Of a stretch of 64,000 nucleotides of DNA, positions 1 to 9,595 are shown piece after piece. The translations under genes were made by a program, and so were the position numbers. Numbering within the stretch: the stretch's first letter is position 1; each line of letters begins with the position of its first letter. The notes beneath the pieces were generated by a model. The model searched no databases. It had not been told where the DNA came from and saw nothing but the letters and a program-made list of their open reading frames with translations. This DNA is from Rhodobacter xanthinilyticus (lineage in GTDB: Bacteria; Pseudomonadota; Alphaproteobacteria; Rhodobacterales; Rhodobacteraceae). Location: contig NZ_CP017781.1 of NCBI RefSeq assembly GCF_001856665.1, forward strand, positions 682,001-746,000, given 5' to 3'.

Positions 1-55
1 CGGTCGCCTCCGAGACGCTTTCGCCGAGCGTGGGAACGCGAACCTCGATCGCCAT
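1..55 (-). CDS. sucB: Dihydrolipoamide succinyltransferase (E2 of 2-oxoglutarate dehydrogenase), N-terminus only
   Basis: Only the first 18 codons lie in the window; the gene continues past base 1. The translated start, MAIEVRVPTLGESVSEAT, is the beginning of the lipoyl domain of 2-oxoacid dehydrogenase E2 subunits. It begins 3 bases after the sucA stop, so it is almost certainly co-transcribed with sucA. E2 transfers the succinyl group from the E1 product to CoA. The identity rests on a short peptide plus position after sucA, which is the usual order. Confidence 0.85.
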   Translation of the reverse strand, partial: MAIEVRVPTLGESVSEAT

Positions 56-58
56 CGA

Positions 59-3028
59 TCAGCCCTCCAGCGCGTCGTGGACGAGCGCCTCCTGCTCGGC
101 CTTGTGGCGCGAGGCGAGACCCGTCGCGGGCGAGGCCGAGGCCGCACGGCCGGCATAACGCGCGCGGCTGTGCTTGGCGTCGATCTTCGAGAGCACCCAT
201 TCGATGTTCGGCTCGACGAAGGTCCAGGCGCCCTGGTTCTTCGGCTCTTCCTGGCACCAGATCACCTCGGCATCCTTGAAGCGCGAGAGTTCGGTGACCA
301 TCGAATGCGCCGGGAACGGGTAGAACTGTTCGAGGCGCAGGATGTAGACATCCTCGAGGCCGCGCTTGTCGCGCTCGGCCAGCAGGTCGTAATAGACCTT
401 GCCCGAGCAGATCACGACGCGCTTGATCTCGGCATCGGGCTTCACGCGGAACTCCGAATTGCCGTGCTTTTGCTGCACGTCGGCGTCATCCCACATCACC
501 CGGCGGAAGAACGAGCCGGTGGTGAATTCCTCGGCCTTCGACACGCACAGCGGGTGACGCAGGAGCGATTTCGGCGTCATCAGGATCAAGGGCTTGCGGA
601 AGTTGCGATGGATCTGGCGGCGCAGGATGTGGAAGTAGTTCGCCGGGGTCGAGACATTGGCGACGATCCAGTTATCCTCGGCCGAGAGCTGCAAGAAGCG
701 CTCGAGGCGCGCCGAGCTGTGCTCGGGGCCCTGGCCCTCGAAGCCATGCGGCAAGAGGCACACAAGCCCCGACATCCGCAGCCATTTGCGCTCGCCCGAG
801 TTGATGAACTGGTCGAACATGATCTGCGCGCCGTTGGCGAAATCGCCGAACTGGGCCTCCCAGAGGGTCAGCGCGTTCGGTTCCGCGAGCGAATAGCCAT
901 ATTCGAACCCGAGCACCGCATATTCCGAGAGCATCGAGTCGATGACCTCATAGCGCGCCTGGCCGGGCTTGATGTGGTTGAGCGGGTAGTAGCGCTCTTC
1001 GGTCGCCTGGTCGATCAGCCCCGAATGGCGCTGCGAGAAGGTGCCGCGGGTGCAGTCCTGGCCCGAGAGACGGACGGCGAAGCCCTCCGAGAGCAGCGTG
1101 CCGAAGGCGAGCGCTTCGCCGGTCGCCCAATCGAAGCCCGCGCCGGTCTCGAACATCTTCTTCTTCGCGTCGAGCTGGCGCGCGACGGTCTTGTGGATGT
1201 CGAAATCCGACGGATAGGAGGTCAGCGCCGCGCCCACTTCGGCGAAGGTCTCGGGCGAGACCGGCGTGACGCCCGCGTCGTAATCGGCCTTCTCGCGGTC
1301 GAGGTGTTTCCAGCGGCCATCGAGCCAGTCGGCCTTGTTCGGCTTGAACTGCTTGCCGGCCTCGAAATCTTCGTTGAGCTTGGCCTGGAAGGCCGCCTTC
1401 ATGTCCTCGATCTCGCCTTCCGGGATCAGCCCGTCGGCGACCAGCCGCTCGGTGTAGAGTTGCAGCGTCGTCTTGTGGCCCTTGATGTTTTTATACATCT
1501 GCGGGTTGGTGAACATCGGCTCGTCGCCTTCGTTGTGACCGAAGCGGCGATAGCAGAAGATGTCGATGACGACATCCTTGTGGAACTTCTGGCGGAACTC
1601 GGTCGCGACCTTGGCGGCGTGCACGACCGCCTCCGGGTCATCGCCGTTGACGTGGAAGATCGGCGCTTCCACCATCAGCGCGATATCGGTCGGATAGGGC
1701 GAGGTGCGCGAGAAATGCGGCGCGGTGGTGAAGCCGATCTGGTTGTTCACCACGATATGGATGCAGCCGCCGGTGCGATGGCCCTTGATCCCCGAGAGCT
1801 GGAGACATTCCGCCACAACGCCCTGGCCGGCGAACGCCGCGTCGCCGTGGAGCAGGATCGGCAGCACCTGGGTGCGGTCCTCATCGGCGAGCTGGTCCTG
1901 CTTGGCGCGGACCTTGCCGAGCACGACCGGGTTCACCGCCTCGAGGTGCGAGGGGTTGGCGGTCAGGCTGAGGTGGACGGTATGGCCGTCGAAGGTGCGG
2001 TCGGCCGAGGCGCCGAGGTGGTATTTCACGTCGCCCGAGCCATCCACGTCATCGGGCTTGTAGGAGCCGCCCTGGAATTCGTGGAAGATCGCGCGGTAGG
2101 GTTTGGAGAGCACGTTGGCGAGGATGTTCAGACGCCCGCGGTGCGGCATGCCGATCACGACCTCCTTGAGGCCGAGATTGCCGCCGCGCTTGATGATCTG
2201 TTCCATCGCCGGGATCAGCGCTTCACCGCCGTCGAGGCCGAACCGCTTGGTGCCCATGTATTTGACATGGAGGAACTTTTCGAAGCCCTCGGCCTCGACC
2301 AGCTTGTTGAGGATCGCGCGGCGCCCTTCGCGGGTGAAGGCGATTTCCTTGCCGTAGCCCTCGATCCGCTCCTTCAGCCAGGCGGCTTCCTCGGGGTTCG
2401 AGATATGCATGTATTGCAGCGCGAAAGTGCCGCAATAGGTGCGGATCAGCACGTCGATGATCTGGCGCATCGAGGCATGGACCATGCCCAGCACGTTGTC
2501 GATGAAGATCGGGCGGTCCATGTCGGCCTCGGTGAAGCCGTAGGAGCGCGGGTCGAGTTCCGGATGCGGGGTTTTGTCGCGCATGCCGAGCGGGTCGATG
2601 TCGGCGATCAGGTGGCCGCGGATCCGGTAGGCGCGGATGATCATCAGCGCGCGGATGCTGTCGAGCACGGCGCGTTTGACGGCCTCTTCGGAGAGCTCGA
2701 CGCCTTGCGATTTGGCGGCGGCCTTGATCTTGTCGCCGGCGGCCTTGCCTTCCTTGGCGGGGGCGGCAGGCCATTCGCCGGTGAGCGCGCCCATCAGATC
2801 GCCCGCGGGCTCGAGCGGCCAGTCGGCGCGCGCCCAGGAGGCGCCCTGAGCGGCGTGTTTCACATCCAGTTCGGCGTCACCGAGCGAAGCGAAGAACGCC
2901 GCCCAGCTCGCATCGACCGAGGACGGATCGGCGGCGTAATTGGCGTAGAGTTGCTCGACGTAATCGGCATTCGCGCCCTGCAGGAAGCTGGAGGCGTGGA
3001 GCTGATCGTTGGGGGATTGATCGTTCAT
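59..3028 (-). CDS. sucA: 2-oxoglutarate dehydrogenase E1 component
   Basis: A 989-residue protein of the usual length for E1o. E1 decarboxylates 2-oxoglutarate with thiamine diphosphate and passes the succinyl group to the lipoyl arm of SucB in the cytoplasmic TCA-cycle complex. The N-terminus (NDQLHASSFLQGANADYVEQLY) is the E2-binding segment of this family. The core motifs GMPHRGRLN, SLTANPSHLEAVNPVV and HGDAAFAGQGVV are present. In the C-terminal half, LPHGFEGQGPEHSSARLERF and CQEEPKNQGAW are diagnostic. It is followed by sucB after 3 bases and preceded by two small lipoprotein genes and sucD, as part of a minus-strand suc cluster. No long open frame on the opposite strand here is credible. 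Confidence 0.98.
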   Translation of the reverse strand: MNDQSPNDQLHASSFLQGANADYVEQLYANYAADPSSVDASWAAFFASLGDAELDVKHAAQGASWARADWPLEPAGDLMGALTGEWPAAPAKEGKAAGDKIKAAAKSQGVELSEEAVKRAVLDSIRALMIIRAYRIRGHLIADIDPLGMRDKTPHPELDPRSYGFTEADMDRPIFIDNVLGMVHASMRQIIDVLIRTYCGTFALQYMHISNPEEAAWLKERIEGYGKEIAFTREGRRAILNKLVEAEGFEKFLHVKYMGTKRFGLDGGEALIPAMEQIIKRGGNLGLKEVVIGMPHRGRLNILANVLSKPYRAIFHEFQGGSYKPDDVDGSGDVKYHLGASADRTFDGHTVHLSLTANPSHLEAVNPVVLGKVRAKQDQLADEDRTQVLPILLHGDAAFAGQGVVAECLQLSGIKGHRTGGCIHIVVNNQIGFTTAPHFSRTSPYPTDIALMVEAPIFHVNGDDPEAVVHAAKVATEFRQKFHKDVVIDIFCYRRFGHNEGDEPMFTNPQMYKNIKGHKTTLQLYTERLVADGLIPEGEIEDMKAAFQAKLNEDFEAGKQFKPNKADWLDGRWKHLDREKADYDAGVTPVSPETFAEVGAALTSYPSDFDIHKTVARQLDAKKKMFETGAGFDWATGEALAFGTLLSEGFAVRLSGQDCTRGTFSQRHSGLIDQATEERYYPLNHIKPGQARYEVIDSMLSEYAVLGFEYGYSLAEPNALTLWEAQFGDFANGAQIMFDQFINSGERKWLRMSGLVCLLPHGFEGQGPEHSSARLERFLQLSAEDNWIVANVSTPANYFHILRRQIHRNFRKPLILMTPKSLLRHPLCVSKAEEFTTGSFFRRVMWDDADVQQKHGNSEFRVKPDAEIKRVVICSGKVYYDLLAERDKRGLEDVYILRLEQFYPFPAHSMVTELSRFKDAEVIWCQEEPKNQGAWTFVEPNIEWVLSKIDAKHSRARYAGRAASASPATGLASRHKAEQEALVHDALEG

Positions 3029-3077
3029 GACGGTATCCTTGAAGCGGCTGAGGGGCCAGTGAGGGGCGGGGGGCGGA

Positions 3078-3449
3078 TCAGCTTGCGCAGTCCACCACGA
3101 GAACCTTGATCCCCGGCTCGCGGTCGGCGGGCAGGGTCATGCGGGAGGCTTTCAGGCCGCGCCCGTAGCCCGCGCAGACCTTGGCGGGGGCGGCGGCAAC
3201 GGCGGCCTTGTTGGCGGCGAAGAAGTCGAAATAGATGTAGCTGCGGCCGGCATCGCCCGAGAGCGCCGAGACGGCATCGCCGTTGATCCCGGTGACTTGC
3301 TCGAAATAGCCGTGCGAGCGTTGGTCAACCGGCACGGCGGGGGCGAGATCGCCCTCGGCGCCGGGGGTCGCGGGGCCGGCACCCGGGGCCATGCAGGCCC
3401 CGAGCAGCCCCGCAAGGGCGAGGCTCAGGCTAAAGCGGATGACCGACAT
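3078..3449 (-). CDS. Small predicted lipoprotein between sucD and sucA
   Basis: A 123-residue protein with a lipoprotein signal peptide ending in LAGLLGAC, so the mature protein should be lipidated at Cys19. The remainder (GYFEQVTGINGDAVSALSG, then a basic, Cys-containing C-terminus) matches no family I recognise. The chosen ATG at 3449 gives an immediate signal peptide; an upstream in-frame extension would run through the neighbouring lipoprotein in another frame. It lies 8 bases downstream of that lipoprotein and 49 bases upstream of sucA, in the suc direction. Function unknown. Confidence 0.75.
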   Translation of the reverse strand: MSVIRFSLSLALAGLLGACMAPGAGPATPGAEGDLAPAVPVDQRSHGYFEQVTGINGDAVSALSGDAGRSYIYFDFFAANKAAVAAAPAKVCAGYGRGLKASRMTLPADREPGIKVLVVDCAS

Positions 3450-3457
3450 CGGGGGCC

Positions 3458-3814
3458 TCAGTTCGCCGGCAGATAGGGGGTCGAGGCCGCCGGCAGGCCC
3501 GCCGCATGGGCGCAACCGTCGGAATAGGCGGGCGAATTGGCCGGGCCGCATTGCGCCGCGGTGCCATCGACGATGGTCGCGTTGGTGCGGGTGGTGTTGG
3601 CCATCGCATAGCCGGTGTCGCCGGTCGGCGTGGTGCCGGCGGGGACCTTGTAGCGCCCGACGATCGGATGGGTGGTGATCGGGCCGGGGGTGGGGGCGAC
3701 CAGCGATTGTTCGGAGAGCGCAACCGGCCCGGCGATATCGCCGCCGCCGCCGCAGGCCGCCAGCAGCGGCAGCGCCGCAACCGCGATCAGCTTCGTGGTC
3801 ATCGAAAACGTCAT
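3458..3814 (-). CDS. Small predicted lipoprotein downstream of sucD
   Basis: A 118-residue protein opening with a lipoprotein signal peptide (LIAVAALPLLAACGGGG, lipobox LAAC). The mature part is rich in Pro, Thr, Ala and Gly, with motifs such as HPIVGRYKVPAGTTPTGDTG, and has a Cys pair near the C-terminus. Either of two in-frame ATGs (MTFSMTTK) could be the start. It is tandem with the next lipoprotein, and both sit inside the suc cluster. No enzymatic motif is visible, and a role in 2-oxoglutarate metabolism is not implied. Confidence 0.7.
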   Translation of the reverse strand: MTFSMTTKLIAVAALPLLAACGGGGDIAGPVALSEQSLVAPTPGPITTHPIVGRYKVPAGTTPTGDTGYAMANTTRTNATIVDGTAAQCGPANSPAYSDGCAHAAGLPAASTPYLPAN

Positions 3815-3903
3815 AACATCCTCCCATCCCGGATCGACCGGCCTTTGAGTGCACTCAGAAGGGCGAAGGGGGCCCGAGACCCCCTCGGCACTTGTGAGTG
3901 GAT

Positions 3904-3931
3904 GGGAGGCCGCGGTTGCCCGCGACCTCCC
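3904..3931 (-). terminator. Hairpin just after sucD
   Basis: Eight bases past the sucD stop, GGGAGG and CCTCCC arms flank a second CGCGG/CCGCG arm, giving about a 12-bp stem with one mismatch and a 4-base loop. No T run follows, so it may be an attenuator or RNA-stability element between sucD and the lipoprotein genes rather than a full terminator. A second smaller GGGGG/CCCCC hairpin follows at about 3868-3884. Confidence 0.4.
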
Positions 3932-3938
3932 CGGAAGA

Positions 3939-4826
3939 TCATTCGCCCTTGATGGCTTTCATCACGGCTTCGCCCAGATGCGCGGGGCTTTCCGCCACGA
4001 CGATCCCGGCCGATTTCATCGCTTCGATCTTGCTCTCGGCATCGCCCTTGCCGCCCGAGACGATCGCCCCGGCGTGGCCCATCCGGCGGCCGGGAGGCGC
4101 GGTGCGGCCCGCGATGAAGCCGGCGGTCGGCTTCCAGCGGCCCTTCTTGCGCTGCTCCTTGAGGAACTCCGCGGCTTCTTCTTCGGCCGAGCCACCGATC
4201 TCGCCGATCATGATGATCGAGGTGGTTTCCGGGTCGTCGAGGAACATGTCGAGCACGTCGATATGCTCGGTGCCCTTGATCGGGTCGCCACCGATGCCGA
4301 CGGCCGAGGATTGGCCGAGGCCGAGATCCGAGGTCTGTTTCACGGCTTCATAGGTCAGCGTGCCCGAGCGCGACACGACACCGACCGACCCGCGGCGGTG
4401 GATGTGGCCCGGCATGATGCCGATCTTGCAGGCGTCGGGGGTGATCACGCCCGGGCAGTTCGGCCCGATCAGGCGCGATTTGCTGTCCACGAGCGCGCGC
4501 TTCACCTTCATCATGTCGAGGACCGGGATCCCCTCGGTGATGCAGACGATCAGTTCCATCTCGGCGTCGATCGCCTCGAGGATCGAGTCGGCGGCGAACG
4601 GCGGCGGAACGTAGATCGCGGTGGCGTTCGCGCCGGTCACGGCTTTCGCTTCGTGGACCGAGTTGAACACCGGCAGGTTCAGGTGGGTGGTGCCGCCCTT
4701 GCCCGGGGTGACGCCGCCGACCATCTTGGTGCCGTAGGCGATCGCCTGTTCCGAGTGGAAGGTGCCTTGCGAGCCGGTGAAGCCCTGGCAGATGACCTTG
4801 GTGGATTTGTTGACGAGGACCGCCAT
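3939..4826 (-). CDS. sucD: Succinyl-CoA synthetase (ADP-forming) subunit alpha
   Basis: A 295-residue protein, the normal length for the alpha subunit. It carries the CoA-binding Rossmann segment ([19 protein letters not shown]), the [18 protein letters not shown] region and the phosphohistidine loop ([18 protein letters not shown]). With SucC it converts succinyl-CoA to succinate while making ATP or GTP. The start [11 protein letters not shown] fits family starts; the frame stays open upstream, but that extension overlaps the upstream secreted-protein gene and is not credible. It is separated from sucC by an unrelated secreted-protein gene, an unusual insertion. Confidence 0.97.
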   Translation of the reverse strand: MAVLVNKSTKVICQGFTGSQGTFHSEQAIAYGTKMVGGVTPGKGGTTHLNLPVFNSVHEAKAVTGANATAIYVPPPFAADSILEAIDAEMELIVCITEGIPVLDMMKVKRALVDSKSRLIGPNCPGVITPDACKIGIMPGHIHRRGSVGVVSRSGTLTYEAVKQTSDLGLGQSSAVGIGGDPIKGTEHIDVLDMFLDDPETTSIIMIGEIGGSAEEEAAEFLKEQRKKGRWKPTAGFIAGRTAPPGRRMGHAGAIVSGGKGDAESKIEAMKSAGIVVAESPAHLGEAVMKAIKGE

Positions 4827-4837
4827 GTCTGGCTCCC

Positions 4838-5296
4838 TTAGAGTTTTGAGAAGTTGAATGACTGGTTGGCGTAGTCCGAGGTGAATGACATCTCGAACCT
4901 GCCGGCAGGTGTCGTGAAACGATATTGAAGGCCTTTCGTCTTCACCCTCTTCATGGTGATCTCGCCACCACCGAGCCGCTTCATTGTCTCGAGGACAATC
5001 GGATCGGCTTCGACCGCAGAGACGACCGGAGCGAGTGACGCGCCCACGCGGGCCCGCAGGGAGCAAGACTTGCCCTGCTTCCAATGCACCGAAGCGCTCG
5101 CGGTCGCATCACCAGCCCGATAGATCTCTTTCTGGGCGGCCGCCTCGATCGCCGCGCTGTCGAAGGCCGGCGCGTTGGCCAGACAAACCTTGCGGAAGTG
5201 AGCAATGTTTGCGCCGGTGCTCGCTTCCGCAAGTGCCGGGCCACTCAGGCCCAGCATCGCTGCGGCGATACAAAGAGGGGCGAAGGCCCGCATCAT
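4838..5296 (-). CDS. Predicted secreted protein inserted between sucC and sucD
   Basis: A 152-residue protein with a clear Sec signal peptide ([19 protein letters not shown], cleavage near ALA-EA). The mature part contains two Cys (KVCLAN and KSCSLRARV), possibly a disulfide, and ends in aromatic-rich [12 protein letters not shown]. It begins exactly where sucC ends (ATGA overlap) and stops 11 bases before sucD, so it is translated as part of the operon. Its DNA looks less GC-biased at third positions than sucC or sucD. I do not recognise the family. A periplasmic location is inferred from the signal peptide. Confidence 0.8.
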   Translation of the reverse strand: MMRAFAPLCIAAAMLGLSGPALAEASTGANIAHFRKVCLANAPAFDSAAIEAAAQKEIYRAGDATASASVHWKQGKSCSLRARVGASLAPVVSAVEADPIVLETMKRLGGGEITMKRVKTKGLQYRFTTPAGRFEMSFTSDYANQSFNFSKL

Positions 5297-6489
5297 CAGC
5301 CCTTCACCGCTTTCACGATTTTCTGCGCGCCGTCGGCGAGGTTGTCCGCCGCGATCACGTTCAGGCCCGAATTCTTGATGATTTCCTTGCCCAGCTCGAC
5401 GTTGGTGCCCTCGAGGCGCACCACCAGCGGAACCTGCAGCCCGACTTCCTTCACCGCGGCGATGACGCCATCGGCGATGATGTCGCAGCGCATGATGCCG
5501 CCGAAGATGTTGACCAGGATGCCTTTGACGTTCGGGTCCGAGGTGATGATCTTGAACGCCTCGGTGACCTTCTCCTTGGTGGCGCCGCCGCCCACGTCGA
5601 GGAAGTTCGCCGGCTCCGCGCCGTAGAGCTTGATGATGTCCATGGTGGCCATCGCGAGGCCCGCGCCGTTCACCATGCAGCCGATTTCACCGTCGAGCGC
5701 GATGTAGTTCAGGTCGAACTTCGAGGCTTCGAGCTCCTTGGGGTCTTCTTCGGTTTCGTCGCGCAGCGCGGCCACGTCCTTGTGGCGGTAGATCGCGTTG
5801 CCGTCGAAGCCGAGCTTGGCGTCGAGCAGCTTGAGATTGCCGTCTTCCATGACGATCAGCGGGTTGATCTCGAGCATCTCCATGTCCTTCTCGACGAAGG
5901 CTTGGTAGAGCTTGCCAAGGAGGCCGACCATTTGCTTGGTCTGGTTGGCGTCGAGGCCGAGCGCGAAGGCCACACGGCGGCCATGGAACGGCATGTAGCC
6001 GGTCGCCGGGTCGATCGTGATGGTCAGGATCTTCTCGGGGGTCGAGGCCGCGACTTCTTCGATGTCCATGCCGCCTTCGGTCGAGCAGACGACCGAGATG
6101 CGCGAGGTCGAGCGGTCGACGAGCAGCGCGAGATAGAGTTCGCGCGAGATGTCCGAACCGGCTTCGATATAGATGCGGTTGACCTGTTTGCCGGCCGGGC
6201 CGGTCTGGTGGGTCACGAGGGTCTTGCCGAGCATTTGCTGGGTCAGAGCCGCGGCTTCCTCAGCCGAGAACGCGAGGCGGACGCCGCCTTTTTCGCCGGC
6301 ATCGGCTTCCTTGAACTTGCCTTTGCCGCGGCCGCCGGCGTGGATTTGCGCCTTGACGACCCAGAGCGGGCCCGGAAGCTGCTCCGCCGCCGCTTTCGCG
6401 TCTTCCGCTTTCAGAACGGCGACGCCGTCCGAAACGGGGCAGCCGTAGCCCTTGAGGAGCTGCTTCGCCTGATATTCATGAATGTTCAT
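5296..6489 (-). CDS. sucC: Succinyl-CoA synthetase subunit beta
   Basis: A 397-residue ATP-grasp subunit starting at [16 protein letters not shown], the standard SucC start; the upstream in-frame extension lacks family similarity. Visible motifs are [26 protein letters not shown] (metal/nucleotide site), [18 protein letters not shown] and [10 protein letters not shown]. It forms the alpha2beta2 or alphabeta enzyme with SucD. Translation runs directly into the secreted-protein gene through an ATGA overlap. The promoter region upstream holds a twin TGTGATCACA operator (6598-6628) shared with the sdh operon. Confidence 0.97.
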   Translation of the reverse strand: MNIHEYQAKQLLKGYGCPVSDGVAVLKAEDAKAAAEQLPGPLWVVKAQIHAGGRGKGKFKEADAGEKGGVRLAFSAEEAAALTQQMLGKTLVTHQTGPAGKQVNRIYIEAGSDISRELYLALLVDRSTSRISVVCSTEGGMDIEEVAASTPEKILTITIDPATGYMPFHGRRVAFALGLDANQTKQMVGLLGKLYQAFVEKDMEMLEINPLIVMEDGNLKLLDAKLGFDGNAIYRHKDVAALRDETEEDPKELEASKFDLNYIALDGEIGCMVNGAGLAMATMDIIKLYGAEPANFLDVGGGATKEKVTEAFKIITSDPNVKGILVNIFGGIMRCDIIADGVIAAVKEVGLQVPLVVRLEGTNVELGKEIIKNSGLNVIAADNLADGAQKIVKAVKG

Positions 6490-6597
6490 GGCTGTTTCCC
6501 ATGCTGGTGCGATTTGGCAGCCGTAGTGGCACATCCGCGCGGGGCATCAAAACGATAAATCGCCCGAATGGGGGTTGGCGGCGATAAATCTGCGGTT

Positions 6598-6628
6598 TGT
6601 GATCACAGCCTGAAAAAGTGTGATCACA
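6598..6628. promoter_or_regulatory. Twin palindromic operator upstream of sucC
   Basis: Two identical perfect palindromes TGTGATCACA at 6598-6607 and 6619-6628, start-to-start distance 21 bp (two helical turns), spacer gcctgaaaaag. It lies about 110 bp upstream of the sucC start and 100 bp upstream of the glycosyltransferase gene on the other strand. The same arrangement, with the same 21-bp distance and a similar spacer, occurs upstream of sdhC (12422-12452). The regulator is not identified. Two CGATAAATC direct repeats (6553-6561 and 6582-6590) lie between this site and sucC. Confidence 0.7.
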
Positions 6629-6728
6629 AATGCTGCGTCGCGGCGAAAAGCGGGGGGCGAAGACGACTCGACTTGCGGCGCGGCGGGGGCTTTGCGAGAG
6701 TTCGGCGAGAGGGTTGGAGGGGTCGAGC

Positions 6729-7784
6729 ATGGTGGAGAGCGGGGCGCCGCGCTGGGGTGTGGTGGCGACGATCGACGAGCCGGCGGCGCTGGTTGCGGCT
6801 TTTGTCGCGCATCATCTGGCGGTCGGCGCCGAGGAGATCAACGTCTTCCTCGACCGTCCGAACCCCGAGGCCGAGGCGCTTCTGGCGGGGGTGGAGGGGG
6901 TGCGGCTGCGCCATTCGGGCGATGACGGCTGGGCGCGCGGCTGGAAGGCCAAGCGCCCCGATCGCCATCAGGCGCGGCAGAAATATAACGCCACGCGCGC
7001 GCTGGCCGAGACCGGGATGGACTGGCTCGTGCATTGCGACGCCGATGAATTCGTCCATCCGCGCCGGCCCTTTGCCGCCGATCTGGCCACCGCGGGCGAG
7101 GGCAAGGCCTGGATCAAGCTCGAGGTCGAGGAGCGTTGTTTCCTGCGCCGCAAGCCGAAAAGCCTGTTCGAGGGCGCCTTCCGCAGCCCCTGGAAGGGCT
7201 TCGAGGAGGAGGGCGAGGCGGTCTATGGCAAGCGCGCGCGCTATCTCACCCGCGGCCTTGCCGGCCATATCGCGGGCAAGAGCTGCACCCGGGCGGGGCA
7301 GGGCTATACGGTGGGCGTGCATTACCCGCTGCCCGACTGGGACGAGAGCCGGAGCCTGTTGCCCTATCGGCCCTCCTATAACGCCCGGCTGCGCCATTTC
7401 GACGGGATGACGCCGCTGCATTACATCCTCAAGATGCTGCGCCGCGCCTCGCGCGAGGAGCGGGGCAAGCCGACCTCCTACGGCGGGTCGCGCTCGGCGC
7501 AATTCGAGGATGCGGCGAAGCTCGCGGCCGATCCGGAGGCGCTCGAGAAGCTCTGGTGGAAGGTGCAGGGCCTGCGCCCGGCCGAGGCCAAGGCGCTCGA
7601 GGCGCGCGATCTCCTGACCCGCACCGACACCGGGGTCGAGGCGGTGGTGGCGGCGCGCTTTGGCGACCGGGTGGATCTCTCGCCCGCGGCCTTCGACCGG
7701 GCGCTGGTGCGCCATGAGGCGGCCCTGATCGAGAAAGCGCGCGAGCTTTGGGGCTTTTCGGCGCTCAGCCTGATGCGAAAGTAA
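6729..7784 (+). CDS. Family-2-like glycosyltransferase
   Basis: A 351-residue protein with a GT-A type start (WGVVATIDEPAALVAAFVAHH) and the nucleotide-sugar/metal motif CDADEFVHP, typical of the Glyco_tranf_2_4/GT92-like group in Rhodobacteraceae. Conserved-looking later segments are KPKSLFEGAF, HFDGMTPLHYILKM and a C-terminal charged helix. The acceptor is unknown; these proteins usually act on cell-surface polysaccharide. The start at ATG 6729 is supported by an upstream GGAGG. It stands alone on the plus strand between sucC and mdh and probably does not belong to the TCA genes functionally. Confidence 0.8.
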   Translation: MVESGAPRWGVVATIDEPAALVAAFVAHHLAVGAEEINVFLDRPNPEAEALLAGVEGVRLRHSGDDGWARGWKAKRPDRHQARQKYNATRALAETGMDWLVHCDADEFVHPRRPFAADLATAGEGKAWIKLEVEERCFLRRKPKSLFEGAFRSPWKGFEEEGEAVYGKRARYLTRGLAGHIAGKSCTRAGQGYTVGVHYPLPDWDESRSLLPYRPSYNARLRHFDGMTPLHYILKMLRRASREERGKPTSYGGSRSAQFEDAAKLAADPEALEKLWWKVQGLRPAEAKALEARDLLTRTDTGVEAVVAARFGDRVDLSPAAFDRALVRHEAALIEKARELWGFSALSLMRK

Positions 7785-7810
7785 AGGGGCGCGGCTCGCG
7801 CCACGCCCCC
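7785..7810. terminator. Hairpin between convergent glycosyltransferase and mdh genes
   Basis: GGGGCG (7786-7791) pairs with CGCCCC (7804-7809), with an inner GGC/GCC extension. It sits 1 base after the glycosyltransferase stop and 25 bases from the mdh stop, so it could serve both convergent genes. No strong T run is present on either side. Confidence 0.5.
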
Positions 7811-7833
7811 CCGAAGATCGTCTCGGATCGAGA

Positions 7834-8811
<978 letters not shown>

Positions 8812-8918
8812 TCAGGATGGGTGGGTTGAAACTGACGGGAGTGGGTTAGCCCTTTGCGACCAGTCTGGCAAGGGTCTGGCCGCGCGGCTCTGGCCGGGAG
8901 GCGCCGGAATGTCGCGAG

Positions 8919-8936
8919 TTGTATGCAATTGTATGC
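8919..8936. repeat. TTGTATGC direct repeat upstream of mdh
   Basis: TTGTATGC occurs at 8919-8926 and 8929-8936, a 10-bp period (one helical turn), in the intergenic region between mdh and the secreted-protein gene at 9000. Spacing on one face of the helix suggests a transcription-factor site. It overlaps a short partial palindrome around CAATTG. The regulator is unknown. The rest of 8797-8999 is GC-rich alternating sequence with no gene. Confidence 0.35.
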
Positions 8937-8999
8937 CGCGCGCGGGCGCGCGCGTGACCGCGCTACCGCCGCGACCATGGCGCCGCGGAGGTGATTCGC

Positions 9000-9326
9000 T
9001 CAGGTGGTCTTGCCCGAGAGTTGCAGCCGCTCGGCGACGGTCTCGAAATTCTCGCCCGCCGCGATCAGGCAGGTCGGCCCGCCCGGCACGGTCGCGAGGA
9101 TCGTGAAGCTGCCACTCTCCTCGGAGGCGAAGATCTCGAGCAGCGTGTTGTTCGCCGCCAGCCCGATCGCGCGGCGCGTCTCATGGTAGCGATCGGCCAG
9201 TTGCGCAAGGATCTCCGCGCGGGCGCCGCAGGGGATTTGCCCGGCAGGTTGCGAATGGGCGCCCTGGGCCTGCAGCAAGATGAGCGCGGCGAAGCCGAAG
9301 GAGAGGGCGTAGAATTCTTTCAGCAT
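9000..9326 (-). CDS. Small predicted secreted protein
   Basis: A 108-residue protein with a signal peptide (MLKEFYALSFGFAALILLQA, cleavage near AHS-QP). The mature region includes IPCGARAEILAQLADRY, ending with a second Cys in GPTCLIAAGENFETV, suggesting one disulfide. It resembles small uncharacterised envelope proteins found in Rhodobacteraceae; no function can be given. It lies upstream of mdh in the same direction with about 200 bases between them. Confidence 0.7.
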   Translation of the reverse strand: MLKEFYALSFGFAALILLQAQGAHSQPAGQIPCGARAEILAQLADRYHETRRAIGLAANNTLLEIFASEESGSFTILATVPGGPTCLIAAGENFETVAERLQLSGKTT

Positions 9327-9416
9327 GGCGGGGCTCCGGGATGAAGGCCCGATCAGGCTGCGCCCGAAGCTCGCAAAAATTGGTTAACATCTCGGGCGTT
9401 CCGGCTTTGCCCCGGC

Positions 9417-9487
9417 GCCGGATTTGCGTATTTGAGCCAAGAAGAAACGCATCTCCTTCTTCTTGGCAAAAATACGCAAAATCCGGC
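9417..9487. repeat. Long inverted repeat, family 1, copy A
   Basis: Outer arms GCCGGATTTGCGTATTT and its near complement AAATACGCAAAATCCGGC enclose inner arms GCCAAGAAGAA and TTCTTCTTGGC around a 10-base loop, a potential stem of about 30 bp. It lies between the divergent genes at 9326 (minus) and 9596 (plus). Related copies are at 12275, 31618 and 44662. The rest of 9327-9595 has no gene. Confidence 0.85.
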
Positions 9488-9595
9488 CCATCCCTCCCGC
9501 ACAGCCGGGCGGAATTCTGCATCGCGGCAAATCAGCCCTTGCCGATTCTGTCCCTGATGTGATCTTTGGCGAAAGATTGTTGCGAGGAGAGAATC

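Noticed and set aside
77-3109. A 1010-codon open frame on the plus strand across sucA
   Set aside because: It is the mirror of sucA caused by high third-position GC; composition is Arg/Gly/Val-rich with no domain, while the minus frame is a complete E1.
6598-6628. Reading TGTGATCACA as a CRP site
   Set aside because: CRP needs TGTGA-N6-TCACA; here the half-sites touch with no spacer and are duplicated at 21 bp.
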